Assembly: GCA_940671915.1 (NCBI GenBank)
Contig: CALNVZ010000174.1
Location: forward strand, 78,495,373 to 78,559,372
DNA: 64,000 nucleotides
Direction of reading: 5' to 3'
Source of the DNA: Paracentrotus lividus
Lineage: Eukaryota > Echinodermata > Echinoidea > Camarodonta > Echinidae
Shown here: positions 34,239 through 47,274 of the stretch, piece after piece
How the letters are laid out: the number at the start of each line of letters is the position of its first letter
Position numbering within the stretch: position 1 is the first letter of the stretch
Notes under the pieces: generated by a model
Told to the model about the DNA's origin: nothing
The model's input: the letters and a program-made list of their open reading frames with translations, nothing else
The model's database searches: none
Program-made: the position numbers and the translations under genes

Positions 34239-36045
34239 GGGGAGACCGGGGATGGAAGTTACACGGGTCAGTTGTTACAGTTCTCAGTGTGCTAAGCTGG
34301 AACAAGAGATGATGTGCTGACTGGCATCTATATACAGCCTACACATAGCTGTGATGAACTGCCGGTCGTGAGGTTTCTCCGTTGTTTTATTAAAAAGTAA
34401 ATGAACAAAAACCATTTTTTACAGTTCAAAGTAAATTTCTGATAAAAAATGACATTTGTAATAGCTCTTACAACTGAAAGCACATGATGGTAGTCTGGTA
34501 TTGTAAATATAGTACAGTCATGTATGTCACTAATATACCCCCCTAGCCATGTCCTGTAATTCTGCCTAATGGCTGTGCTACAGTTGATTTTGTGTGTAAA
34601 ATCACCCATGGCGTAGGTTGTTACAACAACCTACCCCATGTCGATGTAACAACTTACCCCAATTACACTACATATGTAAAATTACCTTTTGTCTCAATTT
34701 TCAGGTAATTACATTTTTATGTTTCTATTATTAATTTTGTCTATTCTAGAGCTCTACTTGATCTACTGTTAACGATGCCAAGAAACTGGAAAGTTAAAAC
34801 AAAAGTATGGTATAAGAGACTTACACATTGTCAACTTACCCCGTATGTTTACATATTGTAACAATTTACCCCGTATGGTGTAACAACCTACCCCGTATAC
34901 AGGGTAGGTTGTTACAAAAAAAAATGTCTTCATTAATTAAGCTGTAGTTAATTAGTGTTTACATGTTTTCAAGTTTTATATGCCTCAGGTTTTAGCAAAC
35001 ATAATAGACTAACTACAGACCCAAGATGGAGTGCGTAACTGAACCATTATGCCCTGCGTATGTTTCAAACTTGTTGAAAGAAAAAAAAAGGATGTAGACA
35101 TATATATCATATCATGTTAAACGAAAGGGATGATCACTTGAATATATTATGTAACAGATGGTATCAGATGTGTATTATTTGATGATAAATATATGCAATA
35201 TTATTTCAGGGTGTTGTTTCGCTGTACAATGCATACAACAGTAAGATATTTTCAATATAGACTCTTAACAGGATATTGTTTGAATAAGGATCTTGTAAAA
35301 TTTATATAACTTTAGACAAGAACTGTTCTTTGTGGAAGAGAAGAGGAAGATATGGTGCATTTCTTTTATTATTGTAACGTGACCAAATTGATCTGGAGTC
35401 GTTTGACCGACTGGTTATATAATGTACACGTGTTAGAATAGAGTTTCATTGATACATGTATTGTTAGGTTTTATTAGGAAAAAGAAATGATGCTTTGAAT
35501 TGTGTTATAATTTGGACCAAACAACATTATATTTTGCTCGAATACAAAAAACTATACCGACTTTCATAACAATTAAGCAATGTATTAGGAACTGTTACTT
35601 AAATGAGAGGCAAGTAGTATACTTGCTAACAAAACTGACAAATTTGATAAAAATGGTTAAATTTTGATAGAATTTTGATGGTTTAGTATAATCTTATTTC
35701 AAATCCAAACCATTCTCAACTTTTATGTTATTAGTTTGCAGGTTACATTAATTATTTATCATGTATGCTCTGTGTATAAAGCAAATCCCTTTTTTGCTGT
35801 AATTTCTCTATGCTATGTTGTTCAGGAAACGCATTATAACTGTAGAGACATTCATATATGTATTTTATTTTGTTGCAATATTCTCTATACATGTATTCAA
35901 TTATGTTGTTGTTCTAAATAAACGGCCATTCGGAGGGTCAAAAAAAAAAAAAAAAAAAAAAAAAAAAGATGGATGCGTGAGTTCTTTCATTAGAATTATC
36001 TGGCCCAAATATGTGAATTTTGTAACTTCCATCCCCAGTCTCCCC
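34239..36045. mobile_element. TA-flanked GGGGAGACC element with GTAACAAC vocabulary
   Basis: Starts GGGGAGACCGGGGATGGAAG and ends with the inverse of GGGGAGACTGGGGATGGAAG; TA flanks both. Inside, GTTGTTACA, TACCCCGTATG and AACAACCTACCCC recur near 34615-34915. A LINE 3' end (about 35205-35967) has inserted within it. Confidence 0.8.
35205..35967 (+). pseudogene. 5'-truncated LINE 3' end with poly-A tail
   Basis: A + frame at 35242 reads RYFQYRLLTGYCLNKDLVKF, and another at 35325-35441 reads CGREEEDMVHFFYYC followed by IWSRL. This matches the C-terminal Cys/His zinc-knuckle region of L1/Tx1-type non-LTR elements (C..E..HFF..C....W). Stops and frame changes follow, then a 3' region ending in about 27 A (35940-35967), typical of target-primed insertion. 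Confidence 0.6.
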
Positions 36046-36819
36046 TACTTGTCAGAGGTAGTTGTCTCGGGGAATTTGACCCGAGGTAGATGTCCTGGTG
36101 GGTTCTTGCCCGGAGGGGGGGGGGGTAGTCGTCCTTAGGGAAGATCTCCAAGGGTGGTTACCCTAGGTCCTAGATGGTGGTTATCCTATGGTTGGTTATG
36201 GGACTAGGGAGAACTTGTCCGGGGTAGATGTCTTAGAGGGGGTTGCCCTATGCCTAAAAGTTGTCCAACTATTCCAATATTATGTTTTGCTGCATCCATT
36301 GGTTTAGATGATAATCAACCTCAATTCTTTGACCATTAAAAAGTTAATGTATTACCTTTTACGTTGATATCAGATATTCAATGGAGATGACACGCTTAAC
36401 CCTATCAACACCAATGTATTTTGACCGTTCACAGGCCTAAGGGGGCACATTTTGCTCCCCCATCATATACATATTTTTTTATTACTCAAGTCAACCGATC
36501 ATTTTCATATTGAGTATGACGACAGAACAACTCAACCTCTACCTTTATACAATGAGGGCCCTATTTACACCACAATAAAGAAGTACATATAGAGAATTCT
36601 CCAAATTTGCAGGAAATCAGTTTAAATCAGTCATTGTTACAGTTTAATGATGTAGGCTGTTACAAATCTGTTTCATGGTACATTCAATGTTTACAGGTTT
36701 ACTGAAACTGTTCGAGTTTACCGAATGGGGGCTCTTTGTGTAAAAGAATATGGAAAGACAAATGTCACCGTAAGAGGGCGAGTTGTGCAATAAGCTAAAA
36801 TGATTAGAAATTAGTTATT

Positions 36820-37583
36820 TTGGTGCTCATATCAATTCTACTCCACGTGAAAAGTAAATCTAACGTTATGGCATTAAATGTGAACATAAAGACGCGTCCA
36901 TTATTTGAGGAGGGGAAACGCAACATTACATTGAATGTGGAAATGCAGCTGAGCGGCGCAGAAAATTATACGGCTCTACATTAATGTCAACTAAACCCGC
37001 GCTGACGGCGGGAATTCACAACTGCATGCAATTATTACTTAGCGTACAAAAACTCGCTTAAGAAAACTTCCCTGTGGTGGAATGGTATTGTCCGTCGATC
37101 TTTTTGAGAAAATTACTCGTGGACATGAAAGAAATAATTGAACTTTTACTATAGTTTTCGTAGGTAGATGCTTCAGACCAGATTGGGGAAAAAGACATTC
37201 TGGCAAGCATATAACACGATTGTGCTGAAGTTGTAATCAGACTTTAGGAAGATGACTATGCAGCGTATGAGCTATTTTGAGAGCAAAATTGGCCATATTG
37301 TACAGGAATTTGATCTGACATGGCATTCGAATAGACACAAGTGACAGAACTTTTTCTTTTCTTTCCAATTTGTTATTCCTGTTATTAAAAAATTCAGAAT
37401 CTTAGCTCACTTAATCAGAGCGAACAATTATTTGAAAAATTTGTTGCTCGCCATAATCAAGAAAACAAACTTGTGAAAAAAATGTGCAAAATACAAAATG
37501 TCTCTGGCCGCGTTCGCTTTGAGTAGAGTGATAGCGCCCTCTTTCCTTTAAGTTTACAACGAGAATTGATATGAATTTGCACT
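36820..37583. mobile_element. ~750 bp insertion present in copy B only
   Basis: The left edge TCATATCAATTCT and the right edge AGAATTGATATGA form a 13-base inverted repeat. Copy C runs straight across the site (GGTGCTAATCTGCACTG near 60595). No ORF was recognised. Confidence 0.6.
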
Positions 37584-37971
37584 GTTAAAGTATGCAAGGT
37601 AACTATATAATCATATTCTGTATATTTCAGGGGACAAACTAATTTGAAAGCTTTATGTGGGAAAAAAAATGGTATTACTGTATTTTTCTATTATATCTAT
37701 TTTTGGTGCCATTTTTCACATCAAAAGTAAGTCAATTAAAAAAAAAACCCAAAACATTAATTTATAATTGACAATTACCTTTCAAGTTCAAGAAAGAACC
37801 CAAATTGATAGAAGTTTGATATTGTTTATGGATAAAAATATAGAAAATAGAAAATGACCTTTAAAATGAGTGTCATGGTTCCAAATTTGTGGTTGGCATG
37901 GAAACATGGAGGGTTACGCCTTCAAAAAAGTTTGTATCGAAATGTTTGAGAAATGTTTGAGATCAAACTTC

Positions 37972-37974
<3 letters not shown>

Positions 37975-38017
<43 letters not shown>
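37975..38017. repeat. poly-A run
   Basis: About 40 A; copy C has only five A at the matching point (around 60981), so this is a local expansion rather than a retroposon tail. Confidence 0.85.
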
Positions 38018-38019
<2 letters not shown>

Positions 38020-38303
38020 CACAATATGGTTGAAAATGTTCGACCAGTATAGAACTGGCGTCTGAAAGTTTGACAGGGGTACAGGTCCCCCCTCCCCCTG
38101 GTCTTGAAAGGATTAAATGGACACCTGAATACGGGGCAAGGTGAAAAGTGAAAAGTTGCAAAATGAAAATAAGGGCTGTGATTGTGAATTACTTTTGTTA
38201 AAATATGAGTGTCCAATGAATGAATGAAATATGAAAATAAAGATTATTTGTGGAGGGTAAAGTTGTTTCCAATGCATTGATAGATTGCAAGGATAGAAAC
38301 TGC

Positions 38304-38459
38304 GGAATGGTATTCTTGTGGTACCGTTTTCCTGTGTGGTATTTCCCTATGGTACTTTTGTAGTACCATACAAATGTCTGTAGTATTATATTGTACCACA
38401 AAAATACCATAGGAATACCACATGACATTCAGAAATACCACAGGACATTTTTGTAAGGG
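38304..38459. mobile_element. ~155 bp MITE built of CCACAGGAATACCA phrases
   Basis: Absent from copy C. It carries GGTATTCTTGTGGTACC, TGTGTGGTATTTCCC, AATACCATAGGAATACCACA and AATACCACAGGAC in both orientations, making a folded hairpin. Relatives surround the element at 45475-47274. Confidence 0.75.
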
Positions 38460-39021
38460 AATACTCACATAATCGAATGCTGGTTAAAACAACACGATCT
38501 TCTTGCAATCAAAAGAAAAATAACTAGGCCTACCACCTTAATATCCAATCAAAAAGATACAGCATAGACATGCAGGTCTAACAAAGAAAAAAGAGAAAAA
38601 ATAAACAAGAAATTAAAACACTTCATACCAGTCATGTCAGTTAAGAACTCGATTTGAGCTACATGTATAACACGCATCTTGCGTAAGTATATGGTCCAGT
38701 ATTCACAAACGTGGCCCAAAGTTAAAACTAGCTTAAATCTGTGGTTTGACTATGATTAGCAATATAGGATACAATCTTGAAAAGTGAATGTTTGATTAAT
38801 CAGAATTGTTGGTAAAATAAATGAATAAAAAATAAATAAAAACCCGCATGGGAAAGTCAAAAGTTTCATAACCACGAAAGCATGATTCCAGAATCCAGTA
38901 AACGTGTACTGCACATTGAAACGTAGACACATTTGTCCCCCTTTTGCTAGCCATAGTTAAACCACAAACCTACGCCAGGCTTTACTTTAGGCCACCTCTG
39001 TGGATACAGGGCATTATGCAG

Positions 39022-41648
39022 GTGTCACATGCACCGTGTTGGCCCACCGTTCGCCACCGTTCTGGCCGAATTTGTGCACACGGCGGCAAACGGTGAGGCA
39101 CACGGTGAAGCGGTTGAAGCCCGTCCAACACGTTCATAGGAGCTCTCTGGGCACCCGTTCCCGAGAGGATTTTCAAGAACGGCCGAACTCTTGCCGGGTT
39201 ATTTACCGGGTGATGACCGGGTATTTCAGAGCGGTCTTTAACCGGACCAGTCGTTAAAAGGGCGGTAAAAGGACTGAATGAGGACGCTGCACCCGTTTCA
39301 TGCCCGTTTGCAGAACGGAGATGGACCGTCAGAGGTCGGGCAACATGAATCGATCACTCCCCCTTTCCTTTTCCGCATCAAGTACGCCCCCTTGTGGTTA
39401 AACTTGCAAACTCCGAGTACATGAAAACTATACGTGAAAACTACGTTTTTAAATCGGTTGTCCCCTTGATTATTTACCAACAAGATCAATCATTATCTGA
39501 ATGAATTTGAGTTAAAACTAATACCCAGAGTAATATTTTACAAAACAAAAGTATTATATACCATGAGGAATAAATCATGTGACATAAACAGGGAGATGAT
39601 TATCAACTTTATTTGGGGGCTTGTTTAGTCGGAAATTATAGTTTTATAGGGGGTCCATATTTTGTCGCATTTGTTTCATTTACTTTAAGCCTCTGTTTCT
39701 GTTTTCATATCAATTCAGTTCTTGTTTAATTATTTACACTTTTTAATAGATTTTATACAATATCGAATTGGTCCTACTTATTAAATTGCTCTAAATTAGA
39801 GTTCTGAAGAGGAGGGAAAGCCTCAAAAAATATTCCCTCACAAAGTTTCTTCATTTTTTAATAATATTATTTTGTATATCTTGATTATAATTATTGATAG
39901 GGGGTCTGCGTTTTTGTCTTTGGGCGTCCAATATCCCATCATTATTAAAACAACAACCACGGGGTAGGAGTCGTTCCATACGGGTAACTCCATCCATTCG
40001 TATACATGTATTTTATTATTGGGGGGAGGGGCGGGCGATAAGGAGGGCAAAGGCCCCTAATTCTCAATTTTATGCACTATTTTTACCTAAATTTTCGGTC
40101 GGGAAATGCCTGGGTAAGTCTCTTTTTGTATTTCCGATTCTTTGTAGGCTTCCTTGAAAAGTGGTTCAATTTTGGTATGCCATTACCATAGCTATACCCT
40201 ACTGAAATTAAATTGATTACATGAATTTTATACAATCTATTGCAAACGAAATCTTAAAAGCGGTTTATCAGATATAAGATAGGCCTACATTGTCATTTGC
40301 ATGTATTTTTATTAATAGAAATATTATAGTAAGGTATTGTTTATTATAGTTCTGATTTATTTATTTAATCACAGTAAAATCACTTAAAAGGGTGGTGTGT
40401 AAAACAATGAAAATAAAAATAAACAAAAAACTCATCCATGGATCATACAAAAATATCCAAAAAGCAGAATTATGAAAGATGTAGGCATATTTCTTGATGC
40501 GATTCTATAGAGGGTTATAATTTGGATAAAAGAATATTGCAATGAAATGATTATGACGAAATATTAGACTATTCATAATATTATGATTAAAAAAATAATA
40601 ATAAAGTACTTTTATTACGATAACAATATTTCATTTGATATAACAAGATTTGAATATTTCAAAAGCATGGGGAAATTTTCGCGGAGAAATGAAAATAATA
40701 TTCGATAAAACTAATTCGATTTTTTTATGAAACGCGGGTATAAAGTATACATGTAATTTGGGCAAACGTTTCAGACCAAACGATACTGGAGCTTATTAGG
40801 AAAGTAGTCTAATGTTTATTTGCAAAGCTGTTATAATGAAACTTTAGAAACTAATGTCAAACAAAACAAAACAAACATGAAAAAAGAATCGACATTACTT
40901 TAGATTAAATGTCCATAAAAGGACAAAATTTTGAATTTTTCTTCTCGACAATGACAATAAAAGTATTTCAGATTATAATGTATCTTTTGAAAGCTGCAAT
41001 ATCATTCCTCTCTGAGCTTGTGAAGAGAGCGATGAGATCGAGAGCGAAAACAAAGGGCGGATTGAAGACACCATATACGTGATTTAAAGACACCATAAGG
41101 GTAGATCCACCAGTCCAGTCCATCACCGTGCATGACCGCTTTGTGGACGGGTGTGGAGCGTTTGTTCCGTCCCAACACCATCCGAATACCGTCATCACGT
41201 TCATGCTCAAAACATTCGCCGGGCATGAACCGAAGACAAAATAACGTGAACGTTTTTAACGGGTCATCACCGACCCACCGTGTACCATCACCGGGTATCC
41301 TCTGTGTCCCGCCGTTCGCATCAACCTGTTTTGCACGGTCGCGAACGGTGTAAAACGGTGAGTCACCCGGCGAAGAAAACAACTTTCTTTTTCTTGTCAG
41401 AGAGCGGCAAGGCCGGTGGGCAAGCGGTAATCGCACGGACAAAAGGAAAGCATGGACTAAATAATGAGGACGGTCAGCCCGGTACCAGGCTGGCTAGGAA
41501 CTGGTATAGACCTAGTATAGAACGCTACAGACCCGGTGAAAATGATGAAAAATGTTAAGTGGCTGGTGCCGTTCTATTGCCGTGTTGCAAATTTTGGATT
41601 TTCGGTGAACGGCGAAGACCCGTTCATTTTACCCGGTGCATGTGACAC
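39022..41648. mobile_element. 2.6 kb inverted-repeat element with GTGTCACATGCACCG ends
   Basis: GTGTCACATGCACCG at 39022 and its reverse complement at 41634-41648. Both flanks (39022-39330 and 41030-41640) are GC-rich and dense in ACCGTTCGC, ACGGTGAGNCAC, CCGGGT and GGTGAAG phrases; the 1.7 kb centre is ordinary AT-rich DNA. Copy C lacks it. Open frames in the flanks share no protein feature and reflect base composition. Confidence 0.7.
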
Positions 41649-41873
41649 TACCATTAAATTCATTTTCCACTTTGCCTTGTATTTCAGGGGTTCTGTGCAT
41701 TCAAGCATGACTTGAATTAGACCCATAAAAACTTTCAAAAGGTAAAAAAAACAAACAAACAAACAAACACACAAACAAGCAAGAATGATTAAAAAGCACG
41801 GTACACCATAGTTCATACCATAACAAAAATATTACTATGCAATTCTATAGATTTTTATTTTTTTGTAGTAGTA

Positions 41874-43185
41874 GGGGAGACCGGGGACAAATGTAACACG
41901 GGGCAATTGTAACAGGGGCTCCCATTCCTAGCAGAAACACGCTATAAACTTAAAAATTTGTAGAGGGCATGCGCATTTCATCGCTCCACATGCTGTATGA
42001 GTGTTAACAGATTTAACGGTTCGTGGAACTTTCTACAGCAGAAAAACCGTTTTTTTAAACAGTAAAGTAATATTTCACATTACCCATTGTTTTTCTTCTG
42101 GACAAATATGTAGATGAGCTACAGCTGTCATTTTTATATATTTAGAAATTATGTTCTTAGGCCATATTTTGCAAACGTTTCAACGATGAATACCTAAGCT
42201 AAGATAGAAAAATATCTCTCCAAATATGGTCGCCTCTGTCAGGGGAAATTGTAACAAGCTGTTACAATTGCCCCTGAAGGTCTGTTTCTGTTAAAATTCA
42301 AGTAACTCCCGTAGGAACTCGCGCGGTATTAAACAGCTTTCCGCTGCATCAACACCAAGCTAATATATAACCAATCAGTGGGGACGGAGCATTTTTTAAA
42401 GTGGAGGGGCTGAGCGGCAAGGGGGGGGGGGGCAGAACAGGCTAAAAATCACAAATGTATAGTCATTTGTCCATTTTTGTACACGTTTCCTGACGAAAGT
42501 GGGGGAGGGGGGCTTAGAAATGAGAATTGCATAACGTTGAACGTATCTGTCAATCATTTATTTCATTTACAAGGAAAAAATGGCCTTATTTAAAGTCTCA
42601 GACATGAGAATTAAATTACTTTGAACATATCTGTCCAATACGTTTTGTTCAAAAGGCAAAGAAATATTGATTTAGTCCGAAAAAAAGTGCCTTTAGTTTT
42701 TTAATCTTTTGTTTCATTGTAATCAGAGCCTCAAGTTTTCTTTTTATTCTTGTTGTTTTAATAATTTGTATCACTTTACTAGAGAACTTCAGAGCTTCAT
42801 AAGTTTGAACGTATAATCAATTATAGTGCTTTGTTTACAATTACAAAAGGTAACCTTATCTATGAGCTCAAACATGAGAATTAGACATTAGATAACTGGG
42901 AACATATAATTTGATTTGATTTGATTTCATTTTATTTGTCGAGTGTACATGGTATAAATCATAAAAGAAGCACTGACAGGATAGCCCATGAAATCCGAAA
43001 AGGCTTATTTTATAGGATCCTATAAAATGAGAAAAAAAACACACATTAAAAGAGAGAAATAAGAGAGAGGAAGGGAGTGAAATGGAGAGGAGGAGAGAGA
43101 GAGAGAGAGAAGGGGGAAGGGCAGATAGGAAAGTAAAAAGGTAAAGATGGAGTGAAAGAAGAAAAAAGAAAGACAGAAAGAAAAG

Positions 43186-43239
<54 letters not shown>

Positions 43240-44051
43240 GAGCCCCCATAAAAGATAAAAAATATATTTTCAATATGATACCTGAAAATATATGTCCAAT
43301 ACATTTTGTTAATAGGGCAAAGAAATATCGATTTTGCCAGAAAAAAGTGGCGTAAATTTTGAAGATTTATTTTACTAAAAAAAAACAACAAAAAACAAAA
43401 ACAAAACAAAAAAAATGTCATTTTTTACTTCTTATCAGAAATGTATCACTTTATTTGGAAAAGAATGTGTTAAAGTCAAAAGGCGTATTCCTAATATAAT
43501 ATTTTATACCACAGTTGTCAGTTTAAAGATATATCGCGTAGGTACAAAGTAGATAAAGAACCAAACTATGAATTGATGAAGGTTCTATAGTTCTACAGTT
43601 AAAGGGTGAAGCCCCAACAACCTAAATAAAAATATATATAAAAAAATTATAACTTTTGCCCCATATCATGAATATAACAAGTGGAAACTATAATATAAAT
43701 GAGTCAAGCATTGTCATGCTTTATCATAATTAGCTTATGTGGTTTAAATCTTGGATCTGTCAAGTGCATAGCTTTGATAAAGAAAAACAAAATGTTACAA
43801 TTTCATGTGTTACAATTGCCCCGGACGTCTGTTACAATTGCCCCTGGACACGGGGCAATTGTAACACTCGACCTCTTGTTTTGAAATGGTAATGGCTTCA
43901 AAATGACTTGTTGTACTTAGCCCAAACCTATTCATATGTCAAGCTAAGATATGCATATTTCATTTTATTTAGTTTTAAGCAAGTATTTAGCTTTAATAAA
44001 GTTGATAGGTCAAATTTGGAAAAAACTGTTACAATTGTCCCCGGTCTCCCC
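41874..44051. mobile_element. TA-flanked GGGGAGACC element, copy 2 (2.18 kb)
   Basis: Same ends and interior as copy 1 at 26950, including the nested GGAGGGGCTGAGC MITE, the (TTTGA)n run, a GA microsatellite (43193-43236) and GGGGCAATTGTAACA phrases. TA flanks both ends. It stops 16 bp short of the splice donor of exon 44069-44147 on the minus strand. Confidence 0.85.
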
Positions 44052-44068
44052 TAGATAAATATTCTTAC

Positions 44069-44147
44069 CCGTATTATCCTGCACTCGTATTTCGCGTACC
44101 GTAAACCATAATTCATACATAAGCAAAAACGACACTAAGAAATCCAT
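44069..44147 (-). CDS. paralogous signal-peptide exon (gene B candidate)
   Basis: ATG at 44147 opens 26 codons plus one base, ending at G|GTAAGAATA. The peptide MDFLVSFLLMYELWF has the hydrophobic core of a signal peptide, and the end (VQDNT) aligns with VQGNT of gene A exon 1. The upstream DNA is also homologous to gene A's, so this is a duplicated promoter and first exon. Downstream on the minus strand no SRCR exon appears before exon B at 32552, and their phases disagree, so either further exons were missed or this first exon is orphaned. Confidence 0.65.
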
Positions 44148-44570
44148 TTCCAATGTTTATAAAACATGTAACAATTTACTTTTCCTTGGTGTTCATGATT
44201 AATATATAACAAAAGATCCTCTTTACATGCATGAATATGAATAGGAGTAATACTGATACAATATGCAAAACGTAAGGGCAATATATGTATATCTCACTGG
44301 CGCACGATTGATTATTTTCATTTATGATTCACCCAAATTTCTATAAATACCTATGACATGCACATCGTCAAATCCATGGAGGTGTTAGGTCCATGGTCAA
44401 TCGAAGAAAAGTTCGGAATAATAATTTCATTCATTCTAGGCAGTGAACCGCGAAGTACCTCCCACCTTCAAAATCAAAATATTTTGATAAACTAGGTGAT
44501 TATTTGATTTTGATACATAATTTGCGAATATTATCTTCCTGACTTTACATACGCCATTGTGGTACTAATT
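44148..44570 (-). promoter_or_regulatory. upstream block homologous to gene A promoter region
   Basis: Colinear with 29948-30400, with scattered substitutions and indels; presumed duplicated 5' flank. Confidence 0.45.
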
Positions 44571-45273
44571 TGTGTGTATGTATTATGTTCTCATTATCAA
44601 ATGTACAGTATCTTAAATAATGTCTTTGTTTTTAAAGTTTTTTTAAATACTATTTAAAATTAAAAAAAATCGTCAAGATAGTGGACAGTTTCCTTTAGCT
44701 ATTTTCTCTTTGAAACCATTCAAATCAATCATAGAATCCAAATCAATAATTGTTAATAACAGTTGTTTATCAAAAATTTTCCTCCGAATGAAGATCTGAG
44801 AGACGTTTACTTTTACGACCGGGAATGGGGACAATGAACACACATTTTTTAAAACTTTATATCAGCGTTTTGTAATTGCGTTATGTATCATGATTCATGT
44901 TGGCGTTTAAAATTTGAAAAAATGGACATTGAATACACCCATAGTAAACATAGAAAAGTATTATTCCAATAATTTTATATACATGTACTATACGGGCTTT
45001 TTACGATCTGAGTACACCCATTTGTCCTCACTGGACCCCCCCCCCTCCAACAAAAAAAAAAAAAAAAAAAAAAAGTTTTGTTTTCTCAATTTTTTTGTAT
45101 ATGTTCCAGACACGTGAAATGATACTACTTTTAAATTTTGAGGTATGAGGTCACCAACTTATTTTTCTATAATGGTTCCAATCTTTTATTACACGTAAAG
45201 TCCATTGCTTCATTTTTCGGAGAGAACGCTTTTGACAGAACGTGATTTGACAACATTGTGTGATAAAAATTAT
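44571..45273. other. intergenic sequence
   Basis: AT-rich, with a C-run and poly-A at 45040-45074; no gene seen. Confidence 0.4.
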
Positions 45274-45470
45274 TACCACACAAGTACCACATACCCATTA
45301 CCACACAAATTTACCACAGGATTACCACACACCATTAACACAGTATTACCACATAATTGCCACACGCTGTTACCACAGGACACCACACGCCGTAACCACA
45401 GGATTACCACACGCCGTTACCACAGGAATATCGCACACACTAAAAAATACCACACGCTGATATATATACA
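45274..45470. repeat. array of TACCACA phrases
   Basis: About a dozen units of ATTACCACACGCCGTTACCA or ACCACAGGATT type. A related patch lies at 47495-47560, on the other side of the 45475-47274 element, so one original element was probably split. Confidence 0.75.
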
Positions 45471-45474
45471 AATA

Positions 45475-46498
45475 TAGGTTTTCCCGGTCAATATCACACA
45501 TATGTCATTCAAACATATTTTAAGATCATTCAATTTCACGCCAGTTGTGATCGTTCGGGCTAATCGCCATTCAAACTTATTTTACGCTCGATCTGTTTTC
45601 TTATTCATGCAACAATCTTTCCAAATGTACCAAGTTAATCTAAAAATATAGCATATAAGTTTAAAGAATGTTCAATCAATTTCATATTGGGTTCTTTTGA
45701 TTTTTTATCCTCGCAAAACATTCTTCGAATCAAACATCTAAGTTTAGACAAAAGACTTTCAATTAAGGAATGGGAATTCTGAAAATTTAGTTTCGCTCGT
45801 TCTAACTTGATTATTTCTGAAACATACTTAAGAGAAGGATCATTCACAATGAAACTTAGTACATAAAATATGACAAATATGCGTTTTAAGTTAAGATGGC
45901 GATGGCGCCGGCCTTTCTTCAACCAATCAAGTTCATTAAAGGGCAAGCATGTTTCAGTTAAGTGAATTCCATTTAAGGTGCATCCAATAAGAATACCAGT
46001 CGTTATAAGTAAAGGGATGTTTTCACTGGACACTGGTTCTTGATATCAACAACAATGTAACATGGATGTAAAGATGAAAAGAAGAACCCTAAACATGTAA
46101 TCACTTTCAGTAATAAGAATTGTTCCCATGAACTGTATAAGTCCCTCACAATCATTACATAAATGATATAAATATGAAAAGGATTGAAAAGCATGAAAAA
46201 AAATATATGTACTTGAAAAACGAAATAAATATCAGGTGATTGTTTACGAACAGAGATAAAGAATGTGTTTCATGGACTATACAAGTCCCTTAAGAATAAT
46301 ATAAATATATGAAAATGGTTTGAAAAGAATATTTTAAAAAAGGAGAGAGAGAAAAAAAAGAAATATAATATACTTGAGAAAAACATTAAAATATCAGATG
46401 ATAGAACAAAATGAAAAATGTCTATAAAGGATATACACCTGGAAAACACAGGTGTGATTAGACTATTTAGACGAAGTAACATAAGTGAATAATAAAGG

Positions 46499-46592
<94 letters not shown>

Positions 46593-47274
46593 TATATACA
46601 TATATAGGTGAAGATGGGTCAAAAAGAAATCTTAAAATTCAAACACGACAGCAGCCCCCCCCACCCCCTCAAAATTAATAAGGGTTCAAAAGTTTTTTTT
46701 TATTAGACGTCATAACTGCATTGAATTATTTGACTAAAACAACGTTTCAAGTAAAAAGAGGCATGCTATGAAATGTGTGTTATGTGAAATATGTATGGAA
46801 TAAGGGAAACATAAAACAAAGACCAACAAGTTTATCAAAAATAAACGGAATCTTAAAGTGATGAATATTACTTTAAATTGAAATCTTCAAAATGAAATAG
46901 ATTGCTCGAACAGGCTCATCTGACTCCTAAATGTGATGCTTTTTAAATTGAATGCACTAACTTCTAAAGTAAGTGAACAAAATGAAAAATTGTATGTACC
47001 TTAAGAATTTGTTTGCACTGTTAAGGGACGTATTTGCAATAACAATTAAATCAATGAGGGTAAAATAAGATTGCATGCTCTTAATGGAATCGGTCTTACC
47101 CTCTAATTTGAATCGAATGCATTTAAAATAAAGCATCGTGCCTATGAATGAATTTGATTTTCCACATTTGAAATTTAAAATGCCGATACCAATCGGAAAA
47201 CGTTATCGCTTGAATTTGAATGCACCTTTAATAGGTTTGAATGACAAAGCTTTGAAATTGACCGGGAAAACCTA
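45475..47274. mobile_element. 1.8 kb element with TATAGGTTTTCCCGGTCA ends
   Basis: Same termini as the 205 bp MITE at 5142 (TATAGGTTTTCCCGGTCA, inverse at 47257-47274). Subterminal sequence repeats TTTGAATG / CATTCAAA phrases. A minus ORF at 45635-46033 (132 codons) has no recognised domain, but its coherent composition leaves a worn transposase fragment possible. Confidence 0.75.
46501..46605. repeat. (TG)n followed by (TA)n
   Basis: About 21 TG units and then TA units, inside the 45475-47274 element. Confidence 0.95.

Larger units (their letters stand above)
31865..39020. repeat. segmental duplication, copy B (partner 52505-64000)
   Basis: Colinear homology with the region around exon C: the coding exon (32102-32552 with 52703-53141), the TTGCCCTATGCC block (36240 with 53355), TTGCTCCCCCA (36456 with 53568), TTTACCGAAT (36718 with 60487), TCATATTCTGTATATTTCAG (37612 with 60640), AAGATTATTTGTGGAGGGTA (38238 with 61159) and CTAGCCATAGTTAAACCAC (38947 with 63899). 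The copies differ by insertions of several transposons. Confidence 0.85.

Noticed and set aside
41002-41442. 146-codon minus ORF and neighbours in the GC-rich block
   Set aside because: Lies in the phrase-filled flank of the 39022-41648 element; no domain, and ORFs occur on both strands because of composition.
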